Assembly (NCBI RefSeq): GCF_040412425.1
Contig: NC_089766.1
Location: 20,797,653 to 20,861,652, forward strand
Source: Macrobrachium rosenbergii
Lineage: Eukaryota > Arthropoda > Malacostraca > Decapoda > Palaemonidae
DNA: 64,000 nucleotides
Reading direction: 5' to 3'
Below the pieces are notes generated by a model that was given only the letters and a program-made list of their open reading frames with translations, was not told the origin of the DNA and ran no database searches. Position numbers and translations under genes: made by a program. This document shows positions 11,724 to 23,966 of this stretch, piece after piece. The stretch's first letter is position 1. Each line of letters begins with the position of its first letter.

Positions 11724-14057
11724 GGTATCTAGATGGGGTTGGGGATAAAAATAAAAGATGACTGAGTGATTTGTCGAATCTATTAAATAGTTAATTATCG
11801 TCATGTCCTTCAAATGATGTCTGTCTCGCTCTCTTTCTGTAGTGGCGTTGGATCACATTTATTTTGATTGTCAGGAATCGATCGTGTTTCTTTGAAATGG
11901 ACTTATCAGCCCTAGCAGTGAAACCCTTTTTATGAATAATGATGTCTGTGTATTGTGGGAACAGTCTACCAGTCTGTTTGATGAAATCGCAGTGGCACTG
12001 TCTGCATTTCGTTAATGCAGAGAGTTTTATCAACAGTACAAACTTTCTTCCTGATTACATCATCCAGATGCATTTCATCAACACATAACTCAGACGGTGT
12101 CCAACAGGTCACTCATTTTCCTTTCTTCTTTCTCTGAGAACGATTGCTTTGTTCCTACATCATGGCAAGTTTTGATATTTTTTCATAGATTTCTGTTCGG
12201 CAGAAAAAACTCCATCAGTATCTAGACAACATAAAGTTATCTAGATATTGGCAATTTATTACTAAACAGATAGAGGACTGAGACACACTGTTGTTAGGCT
12301 CGAATCTTCGAGTTTTCTGAAGGAAATGAGGACTGCATAGCGAGCAAGAGAGCTCTTAGCAGAACAACGCTGCCTGAAACAAATTGCAATAACTGAATTA
12401 TATCTTCCCTGTGTCCTCCAAGTGATCGTAACAGCTCTGAAGTATCTCGTTGAAGACGTCATTTCACATTTCATCAGAAGTTTTCTGATCATTTTCGAGG
12501 TGTTTAATAGTGACTTGTTTTACCTATGTAAAAAAGATATTTTTGAGGAAAATGGCAGGGCTTTATCAGCCACAGCAGCATGCCAAGAAACTTGAGGAAA
12601 CACAGACAGCCAAGAAACATCCAAAGGTCAGACGATTTGCTGAATGAGTTTGCTTCTTAGACGCTTTTCATGCACAATTAATGGTGATTTGTGCAGATCA
12701 ATTTATTATTGTTTAAAGATGAAAGCCACTTAATATAGATAAATTTTTCCTTCGCTATTTTTCATCTTTTCATCAGTTTATCATAGCAGCGAGATTATAA
12801 TATATTTGAATATTTAAAGCTCGTTGTTTTTCTTAAATTTTGAAAAATCACAGAATTCCTTCCTAATCGTTCATCCAACAAATCTCCATTTTAAAATGTA
12901 TGTATATATATATATATGATCCAATTTATCCAGATTCCAGCAACAAGATGCGACCAAAAATATATATGAAGATAAATGGAATATATACTTTTTACTTGTA
13001 ATGATATTCAACAGTGGTGGAGAAAATATATAGACAGTTACGTGCATGGAAGCCGGAGAAGAATATGAAACTGGCGCTTGAATGAACAGCACCTTTTTAT
13101 TTGTGGCGACCAGTTTTGATTTATATATCATCGGAAAATCTACAACAGAATATTTGTAGCACTTAAAGTCATATATAGTAAAGTAAAATAAAATGACGTT
13201 TTATACAAGATAAAATCAAATTGACTGGTAGGAAAATCTTAAAATATATACAAATACAAAAGTATATTGTCTATATTAAACGGGAAATAGGAAAAAAGAG
13301 ATTGACAGACATTTTTCAGGGAAAATATACAAACAGAGACTTCTCTTATTTTTTTGGAGAGTTAATAACGGAGAGTCAACTTGTTTTGCATCGCCCTTCA
13401 CTCAGACCAAAGAAAAGAGAGAGTGGTTCTTATACGAGAGAGAGAGAGATATCTTTTACCCCCTCGAGAGGGAGACCTGACGTGGTGTGGGGCTCAAGAT
13501 TTGAGTCCAATAACTTTGAATTTTATATCCTTTTGCCTATCAACAGGAAAAGATATCATAACTGGGACTGGGTTTATATCTGAACAGGGAACTGTGGTTA
13601 GACCATCAACTTACGTCAACATGGCTACAGAAAGAGCTGGAACCACGATTCCGGGGTGCCTGGTACTGTGGATAGTGAGTGGCATTCTCCGGTTTGTCCA
13701 TCATGATTAGGTGGTGAACAAACAGTAATCATTGTCAGTGCAAGCGGTTTATTACACTTCTGATCCTAATCATAAAGTTGTGCCAAAGGCCTGGTAGGGA
13801 GGACATTTAATAGCCCTCACTTGTTTTAGAAGAAAAACCCATGAAAGGCTGAGATATCTTTTATGGTTTTCAGGATTTTTTTTCTCAACATTTATGTGAA
13901 GAAGTATGGCTTTGATGGTAGCGACTGGGCTGGACAAGGGCTGGAACCTCCTCTGACAACCGCTCTCTAAAAAAAAAAATAAAATAATGTAATTATACTG
14001 GAGCCCTATGCTCCAATAAAAAGCAAACCAAAAGAAAGCAAATATCTTGACCCAACC

Positions 14058-15397
14058 TTGACTCACTTCGACTCCCTCTTTGTAAGTGGAAATTGGTCAC
14101 GATTCCTGACCTTAGAAACAGAGAAGAAAATATCGGCACTGAAATTAGAAAAATTCCTATTGAATCAACATTCAACTACTGAAATGTCATACAGAGAAAT
14201 AAAAGATCAGATGTTGTTGATAGAAACCACAACAAAAAATCAATCAGAAAACTACTTAACAATAAAAAATATTGACAATATAAATGTACATTTAAAAAAA
14301 CACGACGATATGAACAGTGCACAGAGTACCATAGTACTCCCTGATAATAATGAAGAACCAATAGAAAAGAATATATTGCTGGATTCCCTTAAAAAAAAAA
14401 AAGATACAACAATGCACAAGATTGTGAAATATATAACATAGCCAGTAGACGGAGAAATGGAAAAACGCTGAGAAATAGGCAAAGAAAGTTAAAAACCATG
14501 GGCCAGAGCAGAGAAGGCCAATGAATTACCAAAACTGTAGTTTGTATGGATATAAAAGAAAAATTAAAACCATGGGCCAGAGCAAAGAACTGTGGAGGTA
14601 TGGCGAACCGAAATGTTCCAAAATCACCATACAAGATCTATGAGTGTGTGTATTAAATACAATACAGAATTAAAATTTTGAAAGGACAGGAATACTATAA
14701 AAGAAAATTAGAATTGAAATAAATCTGTATGTGAAACGAATATTGTGGATCAATGAAACAAAAACGGAAATAGATAAGAAACAAAACCTGATAGATCAAT
14801 CTCAAAGAAAAAATAGCCACTTTGCAAGAAGGTGTAACAAAGGCAAGAAAAGTATACAAATATTTGTTCAGATTCAACATATTAAGAGAAATGAAAAGTA
14901 GAAGACAAAATCACCACAAAGATCTAAGGACAGTGTGTGTAAATTATAGGCCTTTATAGAACTCCATAAGAATTAAAATTACTTCAGGAAAGCATCCACA
15001 GGAATACATAAACCAAAAATGATAAAAGACTCTCTCCTCCTAAAAATAATAAGAATGGAAAGGTAGAGAAACAAACCATTGACAAGAATGTGATGGGAGA
15101 AGAGATTACTCCATCATGGGTGAGGCAAATAGGTGATTATATGATGGGAGAAGAGTAAACGAAGGAACGGCACATGAAAACACATGTAGATGTAATGAAT
15201 GTTTGTGCAACAAAAACAAAAGCATAACAAAGGACAGTTTATCAAACACTATACGAAATTTTATAAGATACAGAAATAAAGAAACTACTAGTTTAGACAC
15301 TCACGAAAAGGGGTGTATGTGCGTTGGGCACATAATGTCTTATAAAGAAAAACAAATAAATATTGTAAATAGGATTTTAGAAAAAAATGTGAATTGA
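14058..15397 (+). pseudogene. LINE ORF1 (gag-like) remnant, copy A
   Basis: The N-terminal part (14058-14441) carries FDSLFVSGNWSRFLTLETEK and the helical region NINVHLKKHDDMNSAQ typical of these ORF1 proteins. The zinc-knuckle section is largely deleted compared with copy B. The C-terminal end survives at 15203-15397 with TIRNFIRYRNKE and DTHEKGCMCVGHIMSYKEK, a Cys/His-rich tail I associate with this ORF1 family. The minisatellite of copy B is reduced here to remnants of one or two units near 15100-15170. ORF1 proteins bind RNA and form the retrotransposition particle; this one cannot be translated whole. Confidence 0.8.
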
Positions 15398-15434
15398 TGA
15401 TCCACAAAAAGAAAATAACACTTGAACACAATAA

Positions 15435-16550
15435 TGCTATACTTTCAATAACAAAATTATACAATGGAACGTAAATGGTCTACAGACCAGATTACATTTG
15501 GGAGAAATACAGCGATTTAGTAAGGGAATATGAACCAATAATACTATGTTTACAACATGTCAGCAAAACAATATCAACAATAGGTAAATATGCCTTAGTA
15601 TCTACATCTACAGAAAAAGAAAGAAATTTAGGTACTGCTATATATGTACATAACAAAGTATGTTATGACGAAGTACCTGTACATTTTACTGACTTGAAAA
15701 TATCAAGTATTATTATTACGAATAAAAAACGATAATTACATGATTTATAATTTATACAAGCAACTAAATAAAAATTAAAACATTGATAAATTTAAAGATT
15801 TACTTAACAATACCAAGGAATCTATATTAATAGTAGGTGATTTTAATGCTCACAACCCAATATGGGATTGCAATTGTGCAAACTCAAATAGAACAGGTAG
15901 TAAAATAGAAGAGTTCATGGATTCAAACGACATGTGCTCTATAAATGATGACGATATTAGCACATATTTTTCAAAAGCACATGGAACATTTTCCTCAGTA
16001 GACTTAACTCTATGTACATCAAGTATAGTTGACAGATTAGATTGGAATACAGTTGATGATTGCACACCAGTGATCGTTTCCAAATATTAATTCCCTTATT
16101 ACAAAATAATCCTGCAAAACATGTCCCTTCACTATAACATTTATAAAGCAGATTGGGAGCGATATGAAATGCACACTAGAAATATCCCACCATTTGAGTA
16201 TTTAAAAGACCACAATGAAACTAATAAATTTCTCGTTGAATTCATTAACAATGCTGCTGATAAAGCAATACGAAAGTCAAAACCCCATCCAACAATACAC
16301 AAAGTTCCCTGGTGGTCCGATAAGTTAACAGAATTAATAAATATAAAACACTCAGTAGGGAGACGATTAGATAATTTGAATAGAAAGTTCCGTAAAATAA
16401 ATAAAACATTACTTATATTAGGAGGAAATTTACAAAAAAATGACCATATTATTACTAGAAATTGATACATTAAAACCTCTATACAACAAAAATTTGCAAA
16501 TTTGAAAAAGAAGTAATTCAAGGAAAAAATCATTTCATGGAGGAAAACAT
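15435..16550 (+). pseudogene. LINE ORF2 endonuclease remnant, copy A
   Basis: Several frames together show the start QWNVNGLQT, then EYEPIILCLQHVSK, AIYVHNKVCYDEVPV, the GDFNAHNPIWDC-type catalytic motif near 15837, YFSKAHGTFSSVDLT near 15965, and the post-endonuclease segment HKVPWWSDKLTELINIKHSV near 16300. The ORF at 16121-16465 is the post-endonuclease linker. Copy B is better preserved. There is no reverse transcriptase. Confidence 0.8.
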
Positions 16551-16559
16551 AACAGATCT

Positions 16560-16770
16560 CTCCGCCCTCAGATCTTAAAACTACTGAGACTAGAGGGCTG
16601 CAAATTGGTATGTTGATCATCTACCCTCAATCATCAAACATTGCAGCCCTCAGCCTCCAGTAGTTTTTATTTTATTTAGGGTTAAAGTTAGCCCTGATCA
16701 TGCGTCTGGCAACGCTATAGGACAGGCCACCACCGGACCGTGGCTGAAAGTTTCACGGACGGCGGCTCAT
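16560..16770 (+). repeat. Dispersed repeat R2 (truncated), copy 1
   Basis: The stretch begins ccgccctcagatcttaaaac and includes gttaaagttagccctgatca, ggccaccaccgg and gtggctgaaagtttcacgga. Near-identical sequence lies at 33597-33870 and a diverged copy at 61797-62120. I recall this motif set from decapod genomes, but its class is unknown to me. It contains a short internal complementarity around agggctgcaa...ttgcagccct. Confidence 0.75.
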
Positions 16771-17600
16771 ACTTGTTAGGGGAGCCGGGGGGCGGGGTCG
16801 AGGGGGGAGAGCTCACCTCTTCATGTAGCGCTTCCGCACATCCAGTCATTCCTTTGTCTGTAAAAGATGTCTCAGAGCTGGTATCATGATCGTAACTGAA
16901 GAATTTAGTTTCAGTGATTTCAATCTCTTATTCGGATGGGACTTTAGGGAAGGGTACTCAGTTATTCCTCACAGATAACATAAGAGGGAAATGGTGGCCT
17001 GAGAGAGCAAGTGGTTCCTTCTTTAAGCTCAACGGAGCAATGACTGAAATAGTATCTGTGGAAAGAACCAGAAAACACACCTTACTGTATGGACATGGGA
17101 CTCATTAGACAAATTGTTTGCAGTTCAGTCTTATCGAAGAGGGCGAGCAAAGTAAAAGAAAAAGACGTCCACCGCAATTGTGAGGCTGCTACTCAGAGCA
17201 GCTTGTTATAATGCCAGATAAACATTTAATAACTAGAAGGAAGGGGAGGAAATAGCGGTATCTACACTAACCACGTTACTTCTAGAGAGATACACGAGTA
17301 GCTCCCTGAGCCAAATGGTTCCTCCAGGCCTCATTAATTGACCTGAGTGTTGATTTTGCTCACTGATCATCATCTCTGATTCCTGGTCATTCCTCAGAGT
17401 CACGGTCCATCGTTCTCAAGGAGAGATAACGCTGGATGCTTACTGATACACGTATACTGGTCTCATCATTAAAAGACTAGCATACTAAATAATAATATTT
17501 AAAATATAAGTAGTTCAGATATTATACTCTCTAGAAAGAGCATATGGCACGCTTTCTTCCAGGAACATTTGTAATTTCCAAGTTCTTACTATACACAGTG
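16771..17600. other. Unassigned spacer
   Basis: The stretch starts with a G-rich patch (about 16780-16812). No convincing ORF or repeat is seen; a 64-codon ORF at 16914-17108 has no recognisable motif. Confidence 0.4.
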
Positions 17601-18900
17601 TTATTCAGTTCAACATGAGGTTGCAATCCTTTTACAGACCCATCCACCCACATTTGATTTTCCCAAATCTAAATTGCTTCCCCAAGTAAAACAACTTTAG
17701 CTCTTCGACCTAGTGATAACGCCAATAGGGGTCTCAGCTCTACCTCAGCCAACACCTTATTTATGGGGTGATTACACACATAACTGCATACCTTCAAACA
17801 GGACAAACGTCTATCTTGCATTTAGCTAAATCATTTGCCATAATTACATCAATGCCTTCTAATGGTAATCTAGAAGGCCCAGTAACCAACTTAGACTCTA
17901 TAAAGACACATTCCGGTGGAGACGTAGATATTGTGTTAGGAAATACACCTAACAAAACATACTCTTTCTGAGACTCAGCAAACCACTAAGTAAGGCTGAC
18001 CTTAAAATTAATGACTGTGCAGCACCTGTATCCCTCAAAATGTTGACTTTCTTACGTTGTTCCTTCTGTTCATTGAAGAAAACTTCACCTGTGGAAATAT
18101 AATCCTAAAATGATCCAATGCACTGAACTTCCCCTTTAAAACCTGGTCCTACTTGACAACAATATAGCAGGCTCATTTACCCTGTCAGTTTGCTTTTCCA
18201 TTTGCCAATCTTGATCTCACTGTCCCTTCTTACGACAAAAGTGCAGCATACTATTTCGGTTCTCCCTCCCTGAGGCAAATTTGTTCTTGGAGTGACTAAT
18301 CACCGTTTTCTTGACTTACCACTTTTATTCCTGTCCCACTGGGAATTCTTGTTCCCTGTCCTACCATAAGACTTATGAGACAACACGTTTTCATCAGAAG
18401 CAATGGCTGCTTCCTGTAATGTGTCTAGCTTCAACTCCTCCAAATGAACTTTTAATTCACAGTGCACACACGCTTTAAAACTCTGTCAACCAGGATTAAT
18501 CTTCAACTTGTTAAATTCAAATTCATCCATCTCCTTCGACTTAATCCAGTCTCTAAAGGCCTGCTTTTTCATTCGGGTAAATTCCACAAATGTCTGGGTG
18601 GGAAGCTTCTTCAACTCCCTAAATTTTTGGCAGTATGCCTCTGGCACCATTTTATATGCCTTTAAAATGATAGATTTAACATTATCATAATCTGCACTCA
18701 TGTATTCATCTAAAGTTATATATACCTTCTGTGCCTTTCCCACAAGACGACACCAAGAGGAGTAGTCTACATACCTTTTGGCCACAGTAACTTATTAGTA
18801 ATCTTTCGAAGCCAACAAAAAAACCCAGCAACATTAGATTCACTGAAGTGGGTACCAGCTTCACAGCAGTATTTACACCAAACCTTTCCACTCCAATCAC
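17600..18900 (-). pseudogene. Ty3/Gypsy gag-protease relic
   Basis: Read on the minus strand. The ORF at 18486-18785 carries the gag capsid signature AYKMVPEAYCQKFRELKKLP followed by TQTFVEFTRMKKQAF, a pattern of arthropod Gypsy gag. Downstream near 18210-18250 is a decayed zinc-knuckle (HFCRKKGQ). Near 18000-18045 is an aspartic-protease core, ILRDTGAAQSLILRS. A further run near 17820 reads MANDLAKCKID, resembling the NDLAG motif after the protease. Stops and frameshifts are frequent, and no RT or LTR is identified. It may have been split by the LINE at 18990-21400. Confidence 0.75.
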
Positions 18901-18934
18901 TTGTCAGAAGCTCAAAACTTTCAAATCATGTGCC

Positions 18935-18935
<1 letters not shown>

Positions 18936-18981
<46 letters not shown>
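18936..18981. repeat. (CT)n microsatellite
   Basis: A CT run of about 46 bases at the junction between the Gypsy relic and the downstream end of the minus-strand LINE. Confidence 0.95.
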
Positions 18982-18983
<2 letters not shown>

Positions 18984-19049
18984 ATCTTTTCTAATTACGA
19001 AGTTTCTCAGTGCACATTACTTACATTCAAATGACCATCTTTGCTATCT

Positions 19050-19800
19050 CTAATGTCCTCTGCTATCCAAAGTAATAGTGACTCTTTCTTTACTCCAGTC
19101 GGTATCTCTTTTAAAATTCTCCATAAAATCACCCCTCTCTAACAATGTGCAGTTGAGCATCCAACACCCCTTACCAGTCTTTCCTTTATTATTTATAATT
19201 ATCTTTGCCATTACCATATTATGGTCAGTCATCGGCAAGGGTATATTCTCACACAACTGTATATCATTATACAAATTTGTAACATAAATTTGATCGAATC
19301 TCGATGCATCATTTTTTCTGAGATATGTGTACAAAAGCATATTGGTGGAGAACCAAGGATCTTTCAGTGACAGCTGTTTCACTAAACTACATAAAGCCTT
19401 CGAGATGGTCGTCTCCCTTACCAGTACTTACATCCCGAGCTGACACAACACAATTGAAGTCTCCTGCCATGAAGAGGTTTGGTATATCATTTCTCAGATA
19501 ATATAAGATGTCATCATAAAACAAATTCTTCTCCCAAGTATTTTACTCAAGTATTTTACAGAAAGTACATGTCCTTCTTCGTCTTTTTCTGTTGATAATA
19601 TTTCGATATTTGAGTTTTTGTTGAACAAAAGGCACGTCAGGTTCATTTATTATGAGTATCACAGTAATCTTCTATCCTCGATTTATCTCTAACATTATGT
19701 TCTTGTAGAAATAAAACATCCAACTTATATTTCATTGCCCTGCTTAGTTACATCGTTCAACCCACATATATTAATTGTAGCAAAAACTAGAGCCATGGTG
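19050..19800 (-). pseudogene. LINE ORF2 endonuclease fragment
   Basis: A start-like MALVFATINICGLNDVTKQ lies just below 19800. It is followed in other frames by VLFLQEHNVRDK, AGDFNCVVSARDVSTGKGDD near 19430-19490, and in the ORF at 19050-19382 by SRFDQIYVTNLYNDIQ and LPMTDHNMV. These correspond to the N-terminal, GDxN and SDH regions of the apurinic/apyrimidinic endonuclease; the S of SDH is T here. Stops and frameshifts separate the segments, and no reverse transcriptase is present. Confidence 0.75.
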
Positions 19801-19869
19801 AATGGTCAATCTATGCGACATCATTGGAATGACTTTCCATTTTTGCGTGCTTAACCAAGTGTGATCCAC

Positions 19870-21236
19870 CATCTTTATCCTCCTCACTGCTGTAATCAGT
19901 TTTATGTCTCTTTACATGAACCTTTTCACTATCATATACGACGAGACCATCCAGAGAACCTTGTAGTATATATGTTACTGAGAATAATGCGTAAGAGGGT
20001 TCAAAGCAGAAGCTTCATCCAGTCTAGCATCCAGCATTTCTACATCCACATCCTGATCGCTTGGATTGTAAAACGTTTCGTTGCCATCATTTTCCGTCTC
20101 TCTTGGAGAATCTCTTGCACTGAAAGGTGTATCATTTTGGTCCGCAAATCGCTGTCTTCGGTTCGTCCCAGCTGGCAACCCGTGTCAGTACCCCTTGGAC
20201 GGTCATTATCCTTCAACAAGTCGTTGTTCATCATTTTTGGCGCAATTAACGACGACATGCTACATTCATTTTCAGATTTGTTGTCTGTCATCCTCAGAGG
20301 AATTACTTCGGTGTCCATAATCTTGACATTTCCCTCTTGTGTCATTTCCGTTTCTATATTTCCATTCCTTTCTATGTCACTCATCTCTGTCTTTCTATCT
20401 CCTGCACGTTCACCATGTTTTACTTAGATGTTGCTTTGGATTTCACCATTTTCTTCATTAGTATTTACTGCGGTGGTTTTTTCACTCTCTTCTTGTGAAT
20501 CAGCTGACAATATATCCTCGTCACCTGTTTTGTTACTGCTAGTTTCTTCTGCTACTTTCTGCGATACTGTTGACGTGATGTCCTGCAACCTTTCGTTTCC
20601 GTCACTGTTATTTTCTTCCATTTCCTCTTTCATGTTCCACTTCCGTGTCAGCTACTGCTTTCCTTCCTGCGGCTACTAAATCTGGAAAATCTTCACTGCT
20701 GAAAACATTTGCCCTTTCTAAATACTCTGTTTCACAGTTTCTTGCTTCATGAGCTTCAGACCCACATTTAAAGCAGGTTCTGCGTTGGCCGCTGTATAAC
20801 AACTGAATCTGAAATCCGCTGATTGTCACTTTCGAAGGGATATTCCGCTTTATATTGGCCGTAGCCGTACGGACTCCGCTGAGCGTAGCCTGAAAGGGGC
20901 CTGGTTATATCTATTGTGCCTGATACTTTCAACGACGCCGTATTTATTCAAGATATTAACCAGGATCTCATCATCCATCTCAGGGAGGCAATCACGTATT
21001 GACACATAAGAATGCGCTACTCTTTCATTTGTTTTATTCACTTTTATTGCATAATTTCCTGTTCCGAATTTAATAATGATCTTATCTCTCAAATACTGTA
21101 CTACAGTAATGTTTTTCAACTCAACATGTATCCTATTAAACAACAGCTTCCCAACATCATCCTGTGTAGGTTTATTTACAGTTAGGAACACTAAACCCAC
21201 CGAATTTACTCTCCTTGGCGTAGAATGAAAAGGCAT
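19870..21236 (-). pseudogene. LINE ORF1 with CCHC zinc knuckle, frameshifted
   Basis: The best-preserved part, 20850-21236 (128 codons), starts MPFHSTPRRVNSVGLVFLTV and resembles the RNA-recognition-like N-terminus of arthropod LINE ORF1 proteins. After a frameshift, 20608-20829 reads SGFQIQLLYSGQRRTCFKCG, then SEAHEARNC, giving an intact CX2CX4HX4C knuckle. The remaining C-terminal part (about 19975-20633) is acidic and Ser/Thr/Asn-rich and is spread over three frames. The role would be RNA binding; this copy is non-functional. The start was chosen because the ATG lies just after the GC-rich leader. Confidence 0.75.
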
Positions 21237-21317
21237 CTTGGAGATCCCAAACTCACCGTGAGTGGGGTAATAGGCGGGGGGGCGGTGAAGGGCGACGGTA
21301 AGCCACCTGGCGGTACA

Positions 21318-21340
21318 CCCTGAGGCTAATCGCCTCAGGG
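21318..21340. repeat. Perfect 9-bp hairpin in the LINE leader
   Basis: CCCTGAGGC and GCCTCAGGG are separated by a 5-base loop (TAATC). It lies in the GC-rich leader upstream of the minus-strand ORF1, about 80 bases from the start codon. Confidence 0.7.
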
Positions 21341-21392
21341 CATAAACAATTGCCGGCCAGAGAATTCCCTGGTTTGGCCAGTATCTTTTTGG

Positions 21393-21417
21393 TCAAAAAA
21401 AAAAAAAAAAAAAAAAA
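21393..21417 (+). repeat. Poly(A) tract
   Basis: A run of about 22 A on the plus strand at the upstream edge of the minus-strand LINE. Its orientation is opposite to a LINE tail, so it is not the tail of that element. Confidence 0.8.
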
Positions 21418-21420
21418 CCA

Positions 21421-22134
21421 CTTGCTATCTGCTAAACTCTTACATAGCTACACTCCTTGATTCAGTACATAGTCACACGATAATGGATCCCAAAATAACT
21501 CACGAATCGCTTCAAGGAACAGCTGAAAAGGGCTAATATACGGAGACAAAAATACAGCGACTCTCCTTAGCAGTTCCAACCGAGCTTCTCTCAGCCTTAG
21601 TGATTGGTGGGATACACACAAGGAGTAAAGACACCGCCAACTCCAAAGTTATTCATTTATTGCAGTTAGTAAAAAAAAAAAAAAAAAAAAATAGAATCAA
21701 GAGGTTCCTTGACCAATCAGGAAAATTACACATTTGTCTACAAAACACATTCAGGCCTAATTACACGCCTAACACGCACCTACACAGTTTGAGGAAAAAA
21801 TAAATATGTACGAGAAAACAAAAAGAACAATCACACTCCTCAATCACTCCCAAACACACACCAATCTCTATTACATGACAGCAAAATAGACAAGAGGAAG
21901 AAAAATATGAAGAACTTGATCCTACCCAGTAACCAACACAATAATTCACTGAGGGGGAACTGCACGTAACTGCCATTCATTACCCTCATTTGGCCAAAAC
22001 AACGTAGTGGACACCCGAGTTTCTGCAATTAACTCAGGATTCCTGACCGTATCAACAATTTCAGAGGACCGTTACCAGATTATCTTGGAGCTACGCACAG
22101 AATAACGCTGAGATGCTCCTTCACACTCGGCAGC
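21421..22134. other. Unassigned spacer with a second poly(A) tract
   Basis: The stretch contains a second A run at about 21670-21690 and a 67-codon ORF over it with no motif. It could hold an old LTR of the Gypsy relic, but I cannot demonstrate a matching partner. Confidence 0.4.
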
Positions 22135-22344
22135 TCCCGAGTCAATCGTAGCCGGTAAGACTATTTCCTTGGGCAGCTTTTCCAAAAACCGAAAATTCTC
22201 GTCAAAACTATCGCAAAGAAAACCTGTGCTATTCAACTTCGGTAACATAAACATATAAGATACATTAATCTTGTGGGATGAATAAAATAGTAAGGAATAA
22301 TGCGTTGAGTACATAGCAGCCCATTAGAATAAGAACGAGAATAA

Positions 22345-22346
<2 letters not shown>

Positions 22347-22409
<63 letters not shown>
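22347..22409. repeat. (GA)n microsatellite
   Basis: A pure GA run of about 63 bases, the counterpart of the shorter tract at 9546 in copy A. Confidence 0.95.
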
Positions 22410-22412
<3 letters not shown>

Positions 22413-23737
22413 TGTGAGGAAATCGAGGGTGACAGAAAGTAAAACTTTTTGTAATGAAATGGACCCTCGGGCCAAATGGGCTACAGAATGGGAATGCCTC
22501 AGTTTCAAAGAAAAGGCTTCTCAGTCTCTTCTCTGCCCCCAATGTCTTTTGCATCTTGGAGGAAGTCTTTGGAAAGGAGGACGATGACTACCCGATGAAA
22601 TATTGTACTGTAAGTGGCCTAGCTCTCTCAGTCCTTCCAAAAAGTTCCTCTTCTAAGGTCAAGATTCCTACTGGTTCTAGTGCTCCTTCGCTGCTCATAG
22701 CATTAACTTACATATACGTCAGGCTCAATCTCGACTGACTGTTTATCACGCTTGACCATTGCATTAAGAAACAAGAGCACACGAACATTAAATCAACCGA
22801 GACATTTGCATGTGTATTTGTCAGGAAAGAAACTTAAAAATGATAGGAAAAGAGAATAAATTCTTTTTCTAGTGGCTGTCGTGTCTTGTGTGTTTTACTC
22901 ACTTTGTTATAGTAACAGGAGACATAGTTCATATGAACTCATCTTAAACTGACATGAGTGAGTCAGTCTGAAAGCGTTATTAACGACAGCATATGAAACC
23001 ATCTTAGAAATGACTCATGTCTTTTTCATTTCTTGGAGACATTCTAATTTCATATGAATGTCTATAGCCTTCCTTGATTAGACATAATCGTTAACATTTT
23101 TTCATGCGTGTCTGTGAAGGCTCCATCGCAGACATAATTTATCGTTTCATGAAATTCTAAGGAGGTTCTGCCGTAACTTGCGTAGACGTGATGACTTTCT
23201 CATGCTACTAATCTGAAAAGTTCAACAAATATTTTTATCATTTAGTCCATATCTATCTATCTATCTATTTATCTGTCTATCACTCTCTCATTATAGAAAG
23301 AGAAGCGAATAGAAACTATGTTGGTACTACTAACATCTAATTTATGAAAAAACGACGATAGTATTACTTACATCTATTTCATGAAAACTAATCTTAATTT
23401 ATTCCAGTAGAGATGAACTCTATATTAGTTATGCAGAAGTTTCCATTAGAAAACAGACACGGATTCTAATAAGTGGCTGGCTCAGTCACGTACAATTCAT
23501 TATACGTTGTCAATATCCGTCTTATGTTGGTTTCCTTTCTTTTCCCTCGGCTGTTGAAAAGCAGCGCTAGTATTTAGTGCTTTCATTCCTGCTGTTGGAT
23601 GCCAGGGAAGAATCCTCTGCCTTTTTATAAATGAAAAACAGTGACGAATTATAAAGACTGTCTTCACCAGGAGAGAGAGAGAAAGAGAGAGACCACCGCA
23701 AAACTGATAGACCAATGTTGTTTATCTTTACCTTTGA

Positions 23738-23739
<2 letters not shown>

Positions 23740-23791
<52 letters not shown>
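23740..23791. repeat. (CT)n microsatellite
   Basis: A CT run of about 52 bases located 100 bases upstream of a complementary (GA)n run at 23893-23963. Confidence 0.95.
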
Positions 23792-23795
<4 letters not shown>

Positions 23796-23889
23796 GGTGC
23801 ACTAATACGGCTCTTGATTCACAACGGAAAAGAGTGTTCGATTCTGCCCCACACTAGGAAAAGGCACGCATCGTGTTTTCTTCACATTT

Positions 23890-23892
<3 letters not shown>

Positions 23893-23963
<71 letters not shown>
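23893..23963. repeat. (GA)n microsatellite
   Basis: A GA run of about 71 bases. Together with 23740-23791 it forms a CT...GA inverted pair. Confidence 0.95.

Positions 23964-23966
<3 letters not shown>

Larger units (their letters stand above)
13370..16550 (+). mobile_element. Jockey/I-like LINE, degraded copy A, lacks RT
   Basis: The order is 5' UTR-like sequence (about 13370-14040), gag-like ORF1 (14058-15397, broken), then an apurinic-endonuclease region (15435-16550). No reverse transcriptase follows: the element stops at the dispersed repeat beginning near 16560. Many frameshifts and stops make it clearly dead. The same truncation point occurs in copy B at 33597, so truncation happened before the duplication. 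Confidence 0.85.
9335..16770 (+). repeat. Direct segmental duplication, copy A (about 7.4 kb)
   Basis: The start (cgagtcaatcgtagccggta) matches 22140 onward. Colinear homology with 22135-33800 then runs to the end of the dispersed repeat at 16560-16770. Shared landmarks are the (GA)n at 9546, the ORF-like block at 9634-9930, the ATCT tetranucleotide run near 10950-10985, the 11790-12500 block, the LINE 5' UTR, ORF1 and endonuclease. Homology stops at both edges. Copy A lacks the PLE and the long minisatellite present in copy B. The two copies differ by many 5-40 bp indels as well as substitutions, which may be biological or assembly noise. Confidence 0.9.
18990..21400 (-). mobile_element. Second LINE (CR1/L2/Daphne-like), 3'-truncated
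   Basis: On the minus strand the order is a GC-rich 5' leader (about 21237-21400), ORF1 (21236 down to about 19880) and the start of ORF2 with its endonuclease (about 19795 down to 19050). It ends before any reverse transcriptase, near the (CT)n tract at 18936-18981. It differs from the duplicated LINE in both ORF1 and endonuclease sequence, so two LINE lineages are present. The clade name is a guess from motifs. Confidence 0.8.

Noticed and set aside
21393..21417. A poly(A) tail of the LINE at 18990-21400
   Set aside because: The LINE is on the minus strand with its 5' end here, so a plus-strand A run at this edge cannot be its tail.
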